Origin: Candida dubliniensis CD36
Lineage: Eukaryota > Ascomycota > Pichiomycetes > Serinales > Debaryomycetaceae
Length of the DNA stretch: 64,000 nucleotides
Assembly: GCF_000026945.1 (NCBI RefSeq)
Contig: NC_012860.1
Span: 558,001 to 622,000, forward strand
Reading direction: 5' to 3'
Shown: one piece after another, positions 20,410 to 30,857 of the stretch
Layout: each line of letters opens with the position of its first letter
How positions within the stretch are numbered: position 1 is the first letter of the stretch
Program-made: the position numbers and the translations under genes
The notes under the pieces: generated by a model
What the model was told of the DNA's origin: nothing
What the model saw: the letters and a program-made list of their open reading frames with translations, nothing else
The model's database searches: none

Positions 20410-21252
20410 AACTAGTGTACTCTTTTTTATTTTATTTCTTGCAAATATTCAATCCGAACACAGAACAGCGTTTGGTGTAATAACCAGAGATGTGGTTTCA
20501 ATTTTTTTTGTTTGTTTGTAAAGATACAAAGAGATGTATTGATTTATGATTTATATAAATCTGCAAACATTATATATATTTATAAATTTGAATTCAAGTT
20601 GGGTTAAAACACGAAAATTTTCAAATTAATATAGAATCAAATGGTTGTTTACCAAGAATAAATGGATAAAAAATAATACTAATACTAACAGACTTTTTTT
20701 TTATTTTATGATTATCTTAGTTGGAGGTGTTTTTTAGGAAACAACCAACGCAAGTTTACGCATTGAAATCTGGTCTGCACCTTTAATTCCACCAAATTCC
20801 CTGCTTCCAACTTCTGTTCCAAATAGCAAAATCTTCACAAAATCTACATGTTTTACAAGTAACCATTTGAGTAGATTACAAATAAATAGGTCAAATAACA
20901 AAGTGTAAAGCTATACCGTTATGGGTATTTTATTTTGCAGAAATTGTTGCCGTTCTTTTTCTTTTTCAAAGTAACATTTTGACCCCACACCCACATACAA
21001 CAAGAATATTTTATCCATGGCATGATAATGCTGATTAATTTCAATTTATTTTCTTTTCAATAATTTATTTATTTATCTGTTTATTTTTCTGACTAATTCT
21101 AATCGTTTTTACCCTAAAAGAAAGCAAAACAACCATACTGATCGCGTGACAAGATGATCGAAATATTTTATTTTTTATTTGTAACCATTCTTTCATGTTA
21201 ATCAGTATAATTTATTCTGTCAGACCATATAATGATCATAACTGTCTAGTAT
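20410..21252. other. Promoter region of the downstream MNN4-family gene
   Basis: 843 bp between the two tandem LicD genes. It is AT-rich, with TATATAAAT near 20552 and TATATATTTATAAAT near 20571. I see no gene. Confidence 0.5.
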
Positions 21253-23784
21253 TTACGTTATTTCGGATCTTTCAAGTTGCTCGTAATCAAATAAAGAGAC
21301 TCTTTTCGGGGTTTGAAAGGAAAAGCTGGCAACAAGTTCACGATATTCAGGATCACTCACTACTACAGCTCTGTGTTTACTTTCTCTGATGTTTGCCATT
21401 TTGTCACATACTCTCGCATTATCGATTTCATTCTGATGTTCAAGTAAACAAGCCAACTCTTTTTTGTGTAAATCACCAAGATCTTTAGTCAAATAATATT
21501 CCAATAAAATATCCTCGTGACGCGTCAACAACTCTACTATTTGTTCATCGTCAATAGTGGCAGTTAATTCACAAAATTCGGTTGCGTTAATTTTATTGTT
21601 TTCCAATGTTAGAGAAGTATTTTCCAGTTTTTCAAACAACATCTTTAACTTTGAGTGATGTATCCATAGATTAAGCTGGGTAACAAAATAATAACTGTAT
21701 GCATTAAATGGAATAAGCTTTTTGTGGTATTCTCGATTCAAAATTGCAGAAATATTATTTGGAACATAAACAGGCGTTCCAGCAAACATTGACTTTCTTA
21801 ACGGAGATATTTCATCACTGCTGTAAAAACGAGGATGGCGAGTATTATAAACTTGTGTCAGTTGACCATGTTGTTGAGACTCGGTCACAGTATTAGTGGA
21901 TCTTTCGGGTGCTGCATCAAATGAGGTAGATACACCTCCAATTTCGATCGATAAACCAGTATCAACATCGATAAACTTAGCATCAATCCGATTCCCCAGT
22001 TTTGCCGAACCACGGTAATGCACAAATGTGGAACAATCAACAAAATATTTCCCAAATCCTTCAGTGACATCTTCAACAACCATGGTTTGATTATAGGTTA
22101 AAGCTAAACGTAACAAATCTTTAATCGGCATTTGAATTTCGACTTTCTGTAAAAATGGCGATAATTGACCATTCCAATACCAAGACATCAACAGAGACTG
22201 GGAAATCCACCATATGAATCCACCTTCGTTAACAAATCTTGTCCAATTTCGTAAAAGCCGATCAAGAATTATTTGCCTTCTTGTCATCAACTGTTCTTCA
22301 GTCCACCCTTGTTTTAAATAATCAAGGGCTCCATTAAAGAATCTCCAGTCATAGTTCCAACCCAGATCTCGTTTGTTCTCTTCAATTTTAGTAATTAGCC
22401 GTGCATGCCGAAAATACACAGGTTCTTGCATATTCTTACGGACATTCGCATACTGTAAACTCTCATAATACCTCATCTCATTTCGATTTAGTCGTAAATT
22501 GGATATTTCGTGGCTGTCAAATCTTAGTTCATTTGTTGTTAAATCGTGTAGAGAGTCTAATCGATCCCCATATTTTCTAATATCATCTAAAAATTCATTT
22601 TGAGGGTAATCAAAAACCATAGCCGGTACTTCATAGTCGGTTGATGTAATCGAACATGTAGAGTTCTGTCGATCATAAGCTCCACTCCACTTTTGTGGCT
22701 CATTCATTTCCAATAATGTCTCAAACTCTTTGATTGGATCAAGAATTATGGTTTCTGGAATACCGGAACCAGCATAATTAAACTTTACAAAATTGTTAAA
22801 AAGTCCGCTCTCAATAATGCGTTGCTTTTTGTTAATCTCTGCCATATATATTCCGCCTTGTTTATTTAAAAACACTAATTTAGTAGGAATATCTGCGTAA
22901 GTTAGCAAATGTGATTTTCCTTCTAGCATTCTAACCACATTTGAAGCTTTGTTAGTTGGTGATTTTCTAACTGCATAACCCGGAACATAATTTGTTGAAG
23001 GCAACCCTATAATTTCTAGTTCTTGATCATCAATATCTTCATTGTTAATACAATAATAGGGGTACTTGGATGATGAATCATGAGCAGCTTTCAAATCTTC
23101 ACATGACATTCTTTGCCCTTCAGGTTTCATTAATTCGTCATTCAACATAGTTAAATCAACCCAATCCGTCCATGAAAAGGGCAACACGATTCCATGGTTT
23201 GGTCTAGTTAGTGCATTTTCACGCAATTGTCGTTTAATTTCTGCCAAATAAACAGATAGTGTAAATCTTGGATCAAAAAATATTCCGGGGTTATTATCCC
23301 ACATTTCCCGAGTAAACTCATTTACACGGACCTCTATTTTGTGACGACCCATCAGTTCTGAACTCGTCAACTGGTATTTATCTTTATTAAAGCCCACTTC
23401 ATTTAATTTGAATAGTATTTTATCTTTAAAAGATAATTTATCGTATGGTGAATTTGGTACTAGATACTTTGGCTTACTTGAAGGTTTGTGTCTATTATTG
23501 GTTGGAATAGTTATTAACGTCGGGAGAATGAAACCACTATTGGTCAGAATCTGTTCCTTGTTCTCGAAATTGGAATTTGATTTATCTGTGGTGAACAAAC
23601 TTGACACATCCAGTTGGGTTGATTGGACTGGTAACTTTATGGTTTCATGATTTGAGATATCATTATTAACCACGTTGGTTGCTGCAAGATATATGTTAAA
23701 TCCCACAATACCAGCAACGAGCAACTGTAGTACCTTGAAATGCATTACAAAGGATACACCTCGGGCGACTAATAACCACTTCAT
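21253..23784 (-). CDS. MNN4-family paralogue with degenerate LicD active-site motif
   Basis: 843 residues, clearly related to the 808-residue neighbour throughout (PWSD/FSWTDWVDLTMLN, LKFRNEMRYYESLQYAN, WRFFNGALDYLKQGWTEEQLMTRRQIILDRLLRNW, YFVDCSTFVHYRG, DAKFIDVDTG). There is one anchor near the N-terminus (LQLLVAGIVGFNIYLAATNV). At the LicD core, where the neighbour has AHG and FDIDIDLQMP, this protein has SQS and FLQKVEIQMP at about residues 540-550, so the acidic triplet is gone. The reading frame is full length, so it is not an obvious pseudogene. It may be a regulatory or partner subunit rather than a transferase. Mnn4 itself is described as a positive regulator of the transferase Mnn6 in Saccharomyces. 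Confidence 0.84.
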   Translation of the reverse strand: MKWLLVARGVSFVMHFKVLQLLVAGIVGFNIYLAATNVVNNDISNHETIKLPVQSTQLDVSSLFTTDKSNSNFENKEQILTNSGFILPTLITIPTNNRHKPSSKPKYLVPNSPYDKLSFKDKILFKLNEVGFNKDKYQLTSSELMGRHKIEVRVNEFTREMWDNNPGIFFDPRFTLSVYLAEIKRQLRENALTRPNHGIVLPFSWTDWVDLTMLNDELMKPEGQRMSCEDLKAAHDSSSKYPYYCINNEDIDDQELEIIGLPSTNYVPGYAVRKSPTNKASNVVRMLEGKSHLLTYADIPTKLVFLNKQGGIYMAEINKKQRIIESGLFNNFVKFNYAGSGIPETIILDPIKEFETLLEMNEPQKWSGAYDRQNSTCSITSTDYEVPAMVFDYPQNEFLDDIRKYGDRLDSLHDLTTNELRFDSHEISNLRLNRNEMRYYESLQYANVRKNMQEPVYFRHARLITKIEENKRDLGWNYDWRFFNGALDYLKQGWTEEQLMTRRQIILDRLLRNWTRFVNEGGFIWWISQSLLMSWYWNGQLSPFLQKVEIQMPIKDLLRLALTYNQTMVVEDVTEGFGKYFVDCSTFVHYRGSAKLGNRIDAKFIDVDTGLSIEIGGVSTSFDAAPERSTNTVTESQQHGQLTQVYNTRHPRFYSSDEISPLRKSMFAGTPVYVPNNISAILNREYHKKLIPFNAYSYYFVTQLNLWIHHSKLKMLFEKLENTSLTLENNKINATEFCELTATIDDEQIVELLTRHEDILLEYYLTKDLGDLHKKELACLLEHQNEIDNARVCDKMANIRESKHRAVVVSDPEYRELVASFSFQTPKRVSLFDYEQLERSEIT

Positions 23785-24685
23785 GTATATAGTGAATTGT
23801 AAACAAAAACACTGGATTGATCAGCTACTGAAAAGATATTCCATATATCGGCTATCGATTGTGATGTTTATTTCCTATTTTCCATGTTGTTGTATTTTCC
23901 CTTTTATTCTTCGAGTTCAATCATGGTAATATGTATCTCAAAAAAAAAAAAAAATTATGAATGAAAGCCCGCTTTCATTGACTAATTATTTCTGTTGAAT
24001 CAAATATGTCAGATAATGCAAGTTCATGTGTGTATATGAGTTAGTGTTGGTATGATTCTGGCGTCGTATTTTTTGTTTTTTGGTGTTTGTTGTTGTGAGT
24101 GGTGAAGAAAAATGAGAATGTTAGGTCCAATTGTTTTCTTGTCATTTTTGTATGTGATTTCATGAGCTTAAGAACTCGATAATTAAGAAAATTTCAGGAA
24201 ATTATATAAATCAAATATAATACCCATTACAATACAATCACTGAGATTTAATATAAGAAGACTGAGTTTTTGTAAGATTTTTGAAGAGATATTTAATTAA
24301 ATTTTTCGAATTAAGTTTTACATAACAATATGCGAAACATAACATAATTGATTCTATAACAATTCTCTTGATTAATGACCCCAAAACATAAGAAAATCAT
24401 TTAAATACATTTCGACTAAATTTTTACAATCGAATAACTCTAGTCTTTCCATCAATTTATACCTTTTAACATAATCAAAAAACCGGTTTTATACATTTTC
24501 TAAAATTACATACTAATTAATATTTATACCTATAGAAGGAGGTACAAACAAAGTAGATACAAACAAAACTTTACAAACTTCAACGTCCTAGTACTAGACA
24601 TAAATTAAAAATGATCACCTTGACCACATAAACAGCATAGTATGTAAACCAAATATTCAATATTATATCTTATCTGTTAAATACT
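23785..24685. other. Intergenic region between the LicD pair and the small secreted protein gene
   Basis: 901 bp with no supported gene. It includes A14 near 23940 and very AT-rich DNA from 24180 to 24685. Confidence 0.5.
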
Positions 24686-24898
24686 TTAATTATTTTCAGT
24701 TAAGATACCACCTTGCAAGGCATGTTGGAACAATGAAGCAGTATCTAAAACAGCGTGAGTCAATAATTCACTGACTAAACCTGGGAGAGTGTATTGAGTT
24801 CTTTTGTCAAGTTCAATTTCTTCACTCTTAGTTGGAACAACAGCTGAATAAGCAGCGGAGACCATGAGTGTGGAAGCTAAAAAGTTAGTGAATTTCAT
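24686..24898 (-). CDS. Small secreted precursor with Kex2-type cleavage site
   Basis: A 70-residue protein I do not recognise. Residues 1-18 (MKFTNFLASTLMVSAAYS) look like a signal peptide. A short acidic pro-segment ends at Lys32-Arg33 (ELDKR), the classic Kex2 site. The remaining 37 residues have the hydrophobic spacing of an amphipathic helix (LPGLVSELLTHAVLDTASLF) and contain no Cys. The start at 24898 is preferred over an in-frame ATG at 24961, because only the former gives a clean signal peptide. It could be a secreted peptide, a small wall protein, or a precursor processed in the Golgi. No function can be assigned from sequence, and I do not claim toxicity. Confidence 0.65.
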   Translation of the reverse strand: MKFTNFLASTLMVSAAYSAVVPTKSEEIELDKRTQYTLPGLVSELLTHAVLDTASLFQHALQGGILTENN

Positions 24899-26518
24899 TG
24901 TTAAGTGATGTAATGTGAAGATAAGGGGTATCCAATAATTGCTGTGATAGAAGGCTAACAAAAAAAAAAATTTCTCTTAACTTATCTGGTGAAACTATCC
25001 AGTTTATATAGACCATCCGTAGATGCAAATTCTAAAGATAATAACAAAGTGTTAGTTGCTAATATAGACACAAGAGAGGTGAATATTTAATTAAACAAAA
25101 ACAAAAACAATGCTCAATGATTGAATGGGTAGAATGTGTTTTGTTGCAAAATTTGAAATTTTATACCGCGCGTGAATTGAAGATCTGCGCAAAACAGAAT
25201 CAGTATCAGCTCCTAAAAGCCTTTAAAATAACAAAACCATATAATATATCAAGATAGTCAATGAAGAACCTAGTAAATACACATAATCCCAAGTAAAACA
25301 AACGTGTTACTTGAGTTAATATGGTCCCATATATCCTTTAGCTAGCTTCTGGTGAGATCAGATTACCAATTGATTCCCTAAAACAGCTATTGAAACATTT
25401 TGAAAACCAGAACTTACAGTTGTAATGATAGAGTTGATACTCTTGGTGTATTCTAAGGCTTGTTGATATCTACCTCTGGTATATGCTTTAGAACAATAAA
25501 TAAATACAAACAAAGATTTGCAACCAAATCTCAAATGTTTTTTTTTTTTTTTCCTCCAACACGGATTTGGAATATAAACTTCTCATTTAAATATTAAAAT
25601 ATTCGCATGAAACATAACAGAGAGAAAAATAAAAAAGATCAAAAGAAGTCCACATTCAAAACCACCATAAATTGTGAATTAGATATTCAAAGCTGATCGA
25701 TGAACCGTATGACATTGAAACTGTTAACATATTGAATAATCTGAAAGTAGTAATATATATATAACAGCATTATTCTTGGCAGTTTGTTGAAAGACGAGCC
25801 CCCACAAAATACACTGACACCAAAAATATTGACAGATTTCCATGTTTCTGATCGCCCTCAGAATGTCTCAGAAAAAAATGTCAAACCCTCAAAAATTCCA
25901 AAACTAACAATCCCACTAAACATGTCTTGTTTTTGCAAATCTTCTTAAAACCAAAACAAAACAACAACTATGAACTAAATGTGGCGATCTAACTTGTATG
26001 TTTGATAAGTCTGTTTTTACATTTCCCAAAACACAATTTGGAAGGTTCCCAGTAGTATGTGAAACTGTAAAATACAGAAAGCTTATCATTTACACAATTG
26101 AGAGACAAATACTAAAAACAATCTTGGCGTTATAAATTACAATTGTATTCCAATTTTTATTAACGAAAAGGCTAAAATGAAAACGAGAGAATAGCAAAGA
26201 GTACAAATCCCACTATACAACCACTAAGTGAATGTTCTACCAATTAACTTGGCCAAACCATAAAGTCTTTCAAGGAGTATTTTTTTGAGATATATTCATT
26301 TTAGTAAGATGAATCCCCACCCTCTACAAAAATTATCAACAATATTGACTTTAAAACAAACAAAAACTATCCATTAACATTAAACAAAAATATGTAGACA
26401 TTATAAAAAAAAACTCAGTTCATTTAAATAATAAAGAAAAGCAACGTCCCTTTTTCATTGTAACAATTGTTAAATGTCCTGTAAATTGAGCAAATGCATT
26501 TACTTCGTTAAACGAACG
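24899..26518. other. Intergenic region with a possible gene remnant
   Basis: 1.6 kb without an intact gene. It holds the minus-strand open fragment 25358-25495 annotated separately, poly-T near 25539-25552 and otherwise AT-rich DNA. Confidence 0.5.
25358..25495 (-). pseudogene. Possible remnant of a coding sequence
   Basis: On the minus strand a frame reads CSKAYTRGRYQQALEYTK, continues for another 25 residues or so and ends at a TGA (25358-25360). The amino-acid composition is unlike the surrounding translated AT-rich DNA, with Arg, Gly, Gln, Ser and Thr instead of Lys/Asn/Ile runs. No ATG start is evident upstream and I do not recognise a family. It may be the 3' part of a broken gene, an unrecognised exon, or chance. 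Confidence 0.25.
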
Positions 26519-26692
26519 CTAGTACTTTAGAATAACGTACAATGCGTGAATGATACCTGGAATATAACCCAAAATAGTCAAAAGAATATTAATGAACAAC
26601 GATGAGGAGCACCCTCTTTCTAAAAACACACCTAATGGAGGTAAGATGATAGCAACAATAATTTTAATGATATCTGAACACGTGAATGGCAT
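26519..26692 (-). CDS. Pmp3-family small plasma-membrane proteolipid
   Basis: A 57-residue protein that matches the Pmp3/UPF0057 family along its whole length. It starts MPFTCSDIIKIIVAIILPPLG, followed by the family signature VFLERGC at 22-28 and a second membrane segment (LFINILLTILGYIPGIIHALYVIL). In yeasts Pmp3-type proteins affect membrane potential and salt/cation tolerance. Two transmembrane helices with the charged ER pair between them are visible. C. albicans has more than one family member, so I give no symbol. A CCCCT stress-element core lies at 27090-27094, about 400 bp upstream, a weak hint of stress control. Confidence 0.88.
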   Translation of the reverse strand: MPFTCSDIIKIIVAIILPPLGVFLERGCSSSLFINILLTILGYIPGIIHALYVILKY

Positions 26693-27929
26693 TTTGTTAT
26701 TAAGATGAACTTATTAATTTCTAAAAAAAAGAGTAGTAGTGATTTTAAAATCTAAATAAGGAAACCAAAAAAATAAAAGAAAGTGATTACTTGGGGAAAT
26801 CTAGTTGGTTTAAATACTTGTTGTCTAGTTTTTTTATGGTTATGTAATTATACAGTTTTTATTGTAATTACTATTTTTATTATTACCTTTGTTTTTGCTT
26901 TGGAGTTATGATTGCTGTTTTTATTAGTAGTTTAAATAGACCGCAATAATATTTCTTGGTCAGTGCGTGACTAACAAAGGGTGCTCTCACTTTCTGCTTA
27001 GCCTCTGTCCCCAATAAAAACATACGTAACAGTAGAAAACTCTGGAACGGCTGTGACAATAACCGAGTAATTTAAATGACCAGTTATTGCCCCTTCCGTT
27101 TACTTTATTTTAAGTACAATGACCTCGAAGGGTTTTCTTGATATTTTTTTTTTTTTTTTGACTCGTCAACTGAATGGTGGGTAATAATTAGCATGATCTG
27201 AACCTCCGACACCGCAACTTTGCCAAGCTAGATCGGTTCCTTGTTTTATTGACGGTTTGTGTAGCTAACGACATATCATTGCTGCATGCCAAACAGTATG
27301 AGCAATTGCAATCTTCAAAGCCTCGTTTTACTACAAAACCAGAAGAGAAACAACTGATCATTATAATAACAGTTGAGCAAGAAAAAATACAAACTATCAA
27401 CACAATAGATTGAGTTTGAAAATTTTATATAGACTTACGAAGACCACCAAATCCTTGAAAAGGAAAAACCCCAAATGCATAGTTCCCCCCTCAGAAAATT
27501 ATACCCAATTCAATTCTCAGATTCCAAGATTTCTTAATGTTATTCATATTGCAAAAGTAATTAGAATACTATAGCTGTTGTAACGGCTATCAACAGAAAT
27601 TAACCCTTAAGATTTACTTATGTAGTACCTGCGAACAATCCACTATCAATCAATGCCCACTCCACTACATTTCAAACTTTCATAATTATAGGTATTGGTT
27701 TCCTTGAGATATTTTACGATATTAGATCCCACCTGTATGACTATGCACAATTGTGTCGTGCAACACTGCACAAACAGTCTACCGTAACAAATTTTTTTTT
27801 TTTTGTCGTTTGGCATTGGACTTCAAACAGTGAAAAATTAGAAGAAAAAAAAAAAAAAAAAGATGAATCATTAACAAGAGCTTAAAGTAGACTTACACAC
27901 CATATATATCACATACAAATCATTCCACC
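26693..27929. other. Divergent promoter region, PMP3-type gene and FRS2
   Basis: 1.24 kb between divergent genes. It contains T14-T15 near 27146, T12 near 27791 and A16-A17 near 27845, all common in promoters of this genome. A 71-codon minus frame at 27188-27403 has no family signature and is not called. Confidence 0.5.
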
Positions 27930-29420
27930 ATGTCTGAGTTGCACCTACAAATATTAAAACTTGTGGATGATAACAATGGAGTTATTGAAAACACTCTTAA
28001 ATCACCCGAGTTATCGAAAATAGATGTCAATACTTTACAAGCCAATTTAACATCTCTTTGGGCTAAAGAAATGATTGTTTTTTCAAAAATTGAAACTGAC
28101 AAATGGATCTTAACCAAAGAAGCAGAACAATATCTTAAAGCTGGTGCTACACCAGAAGTTAAAGTTGTTGATGAAGTCTTGAAAGCCTTGGAAGGATTGA
28201 CAATTTCTCAATTAAAAGAAAAATTAGGTCCCATGGGAGCTGTTGGTCAAGGTAAGGCATTCAAAAACAAATGGTTGAGTAAAGATGGTGATAAATTGAT
28301 TGCTCAAGTTGATAAATTACCTGAAGATGTTGTATTAAATGAATTAAAAACTATTAGTGAAACTGGTACTCTTAATGACAAAAAAGAATTGACTGAATTG
28401 AAAAAAAGAAAATTAATCACTTTGACGAAAATCGTTGGTTACAAAATCGAAAAAGGTCCAAAATTTGCTCTTGAGATTGTGAATTTGGAAACTGATATTA
28501 CCTCTGATATGGTGTTGAATCATACTTGGAAAGATGCTCAATTCAAACCATATAATTTCAATTCTGAAGGGGTTTATCCAAATTCTGGTGCTTTACATCC
28601 ATTAAACAAAGTTAGAGAAGAATTTAGACAAATTTTTTTCTCAATGGGATTCACTGAAATGCCATCAAATCAATATGTTGAAACTGGATTTTGGAATTTT
28701 GATACTTTATTCGTTCCTCAACAACATCCTGCTAGAGATTTACAAGATACCTTCTATTTAAAAGATCCAAAGAAAGCTGGTGAACCAGAAGATAAACAAT
28801 ATTGGGAAAACATTAAACAAGTGCACCAAGAAGGTAAATATGGATCTATTGGTTACAGATACCCTTGGAAAGCTGAAGAATCATTAAGAATGGTTTTGAG
28901 AACCCATACAACCGCCATTTCTGCTGCCATGTTACATAAATTAGCTCAAGATCCAAAACCTACAAGATTATTTTCCATTGATAGAGTTTTCAGAAATGAA
29001 GCTGTTGATGCCACCCATTTGGCGGAATTCCATCAAGTTGAAGGGGTTCTTGCTGGATATGATATCACTTTGGGCGATTTGATTGGATTCATGGAAGATT
29101 TCTTTGGTAAAATGGGGGTTGATAACTTGAGATTTAAAGCAGCTTATAATCCATACACGGAACCATCATTGGAAATCTTTGCTTATCACAAGGGGTTGAA
29201 GAAATGGGTTGAAATTGGTAATTCTGGTATGTTCAGACCAGAAATGTTAGAATCCATGGGATTACCTAAAAACTTGAGAGTATTAGGTTGGGGTCTTTCT
29301 TTGGAAAGACCAACTATGATCAAGTACGGTGTTTCTAATATTAGAGAATTATTAGGTCATAAAGTTTCATTAGATTTCATTGAATCGAATCCTGCAGCTA
29401 GATTAGACGAACTTTTGTAA
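27930..29420 (+). CDS. FRS2: Cytosolic phenylalanyl-tRNA synthetase, alpha subunit
   Basis: Catalytic alpha subunit of the heterotetrameric cytosolic PheRS, which charges tRNA-Phe. 496 residues, as in other fungi (about 500). The N-terminal winged-helix region (about 1-150) is followed by the class II core: GFTEMPSNQYVETGFWNFDTLFVPQQHPARDLQDTF, motif 2 at about 347-373 (RLFSIDRVFRNEAVDATHLAEFHQVEG) and motif 3 at about 453-463 (GWGLSLERPTM). RTHTTAISAAML is the usual Phe-binding neighbourhood. Heavy use of TTA, TTG, AGA and GGT codons is consistent with high expression. The naming follows Saccharomyces, where FRS2 encodes the alpha chain. Confidence 0.96.
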   Translation: MSELHLQILKLVDDNNGVIENTLKSPELSKIDVNTLQANLTSLWAKEMIVFSKIETDKWILTKEAEQYLKAGATPEVKVVDEVLKALEGLTISQLKEKLGPMGAVGQGKAFKNKWLSKDGDKLIAQVDKLPEDVVLNELKTISETGTLNDKKELTELKKRKLITLTKIVGYKIEKGPKFALEIVNLETDITSDMVLNHTWKDAQFKPYNFNSEGVYPNSGALHPLNKVREEFRQIFFSMGFTEMPSNQYVETGFWNFDTLFVPQQHPARDLQDTFYLKDPKKAGEPEDKQYWENIKQVHQEGKYGSIGYRYPWKAEESLRMVLRTHTTAISAAMLHKLAQDPKPTRLFSIDRVFRNEAVDATHLAEFHQVEGVLAGYDITLGDLIGFMEDFFGKMGVDNLRFKAAYNPYTEPSLEIFAYHKGLKKWVEIGNSGMFRPEMLESMGLPKNLRVLGWGLSLERPTMIKYGVSNIRELLGHKVSLDFIESNPAARLDELL

Positions 29421-29675
29421 TAAATTAGATGCTTAGAAGTTCTTTATTAATAGATGATTTAAATAAATAAATGTATATAAAAGAGACACAACAAGAGTTT
29501 AGCATCTACTTAACTGGAAACATCTGTTGTTAGGTAGTGTGAGAATATCAATTATGTAATGTTTTGAATATTTTTTTTTGTTTTTTTTTTTTTGGTTGGT
29601 GAGTTTTGTTCAACATATTGAAGAATTTCAACCAAAAAGGTGTTATACAATTGATACATAACTAATCATTCAAGA

Positions 29676-30857
29676 ATGAGTAATCAAAGCGAAAGTGCAC
29701 AACAGACCCAACCAGAGATCAATGATACAAACCATTCAGTCAAACTTGAAGTACCTCAAACGACTAGTACTGAGTTTATTTGTCGATGGAGTGATTGTAC
29801 TGAAAACACATACAGCAATTTGACATCCTTAGTCAACCATTTAAATAGTAAACACATTGGACAACTTCCACCAGGGTCAAATACGAAATACATATGTTAT
29901 TGGGAAAACTGTACTAGATATGGACTAGATCAACCAAGTAGATTTGCTTTAATATCTCATTGTCGAACCCATACTGGTGAAAAACCATATTTTTGTCCAG
30001 TTCCTGAATGTGAAAAACATTTCACTCGTTCCGATGCCTTGACTAAACATGTTAAGGGGGTACATGATTTACATAGTGTTAAAGACCAATTGATCTTATT
30101 GAAAGATAAGTCTAAAAAGGGTCAAATTGATCTTGGAGTGAATGTTGAAGATTTATGTGAAGAAGATTATTTGAGAATCATTGAACAAGATCATGAAATA
30201 CAAAAACCATGGTGGTTTACAAATGAGTTTTTAAATGTTTTAAAAGTTGGAAGCACTGAAAAGGACAAGGAAAACCAAGATGATTTAATTAAACAGATTG
30301 AAACATTACCATTTGATATGAAACAATTTCAATTGGCAAATTCTAGATACAAACAATTTATAAATTCCTCTACTCGGGCAAATAACGAGATTGATGAAGA
30401 AGAGGAACTTGATGGGTTAGTACCGAAATCAGATGATAATAATTCAGTTATTAATGTAGTTAGAAAACAATTGCAACATGAAAACCCCAATAAAAAATAT
30501 CCTAGAATTATGAGCAACCCAGTATTGGAACGTTTATCTAATAATACCAAGAAACTAGCACATGATTATATTAGACATGATAATAATACAAATGACGATG
30601 ATATTGATAGAATACTGGATTTGGAAACTTTAAAAACGTTACATGACAAATTAGCTAATCAATTGAATACAGCATATAAGATTAACAAAGTTTTGGCAAA
30701 TCAATTGACTTCAAATATCAAAATGAAAAGAAAGTTATGGGCTTATAGTCAATTACTAATTGATGCAAACATTCAAGTTGGATTACCTCCTGAAGCAACA
30801 AGTATAGCTCAACGTGTTATGCAAGATGAATATGATGAACAATTGTTACGTGGTTAA
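29676..30857 (+). CDS. C2H2 zinc-finger protein, Iec1-like (INO80 complex candidate)
   Basis: 393 residues. Three C2H2-type fingers lie at about 35-128: CRWSDCTENTYSNLTSLVNHLNSKH, CYWENCTRYGLDQPSRFALISHCRTH with a TGEKPY linker, and CPVPECEKHFTRSDALTKHVKGVH. This GLIS/YY1-like spacing with the long first finger resembles S. pombe Iec1, a subunit of the INO80 chromatin remodeller. The rest has an acidic middle and a coiled C-terminal region (LETLKTLHDKLANQLNTAYKINKVLANQL... KLWAYSQLLIDANIQVGLPPEA). The Iec1 assignment is by memory of the fold and layout. A sequence-specific transcription factor is the alternative. Confidence 0.6.
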   Translation: MSNQSESAQQTQPEINDTNHSVKLEVPQTTSTEFICRWSDCTENTYSNLTSLVNHLNSKHIGQLPPGSNTKYICYWENCTRYGLDQPSRFALISHCRTHTGEKPYFCPVPECEKHFTRSDALTKHVKGVHDLHSVKDQLILLKDKSKKGQIDLGVNVEDLCEEDYLRIIEQDHEIQKPWWFTNEFLNVLKVGSTEKDKENQDDLIKQIETLPFDMKQFQLANSRYKQFINSSTRANNEIDEEEELDGLVPKSDDNNSVINVVRKQLQHENPNKKYPRIMSNPVLERLSNNTKKLAHDYIRHDNNTNDDDIDRILDLETLKTLHDKLANQLNTAYKINKVLANQLTSNIKMKRKLWAYSQLLIDANIQVGLPPEATSIAQRVMQDEYDEQLLRG

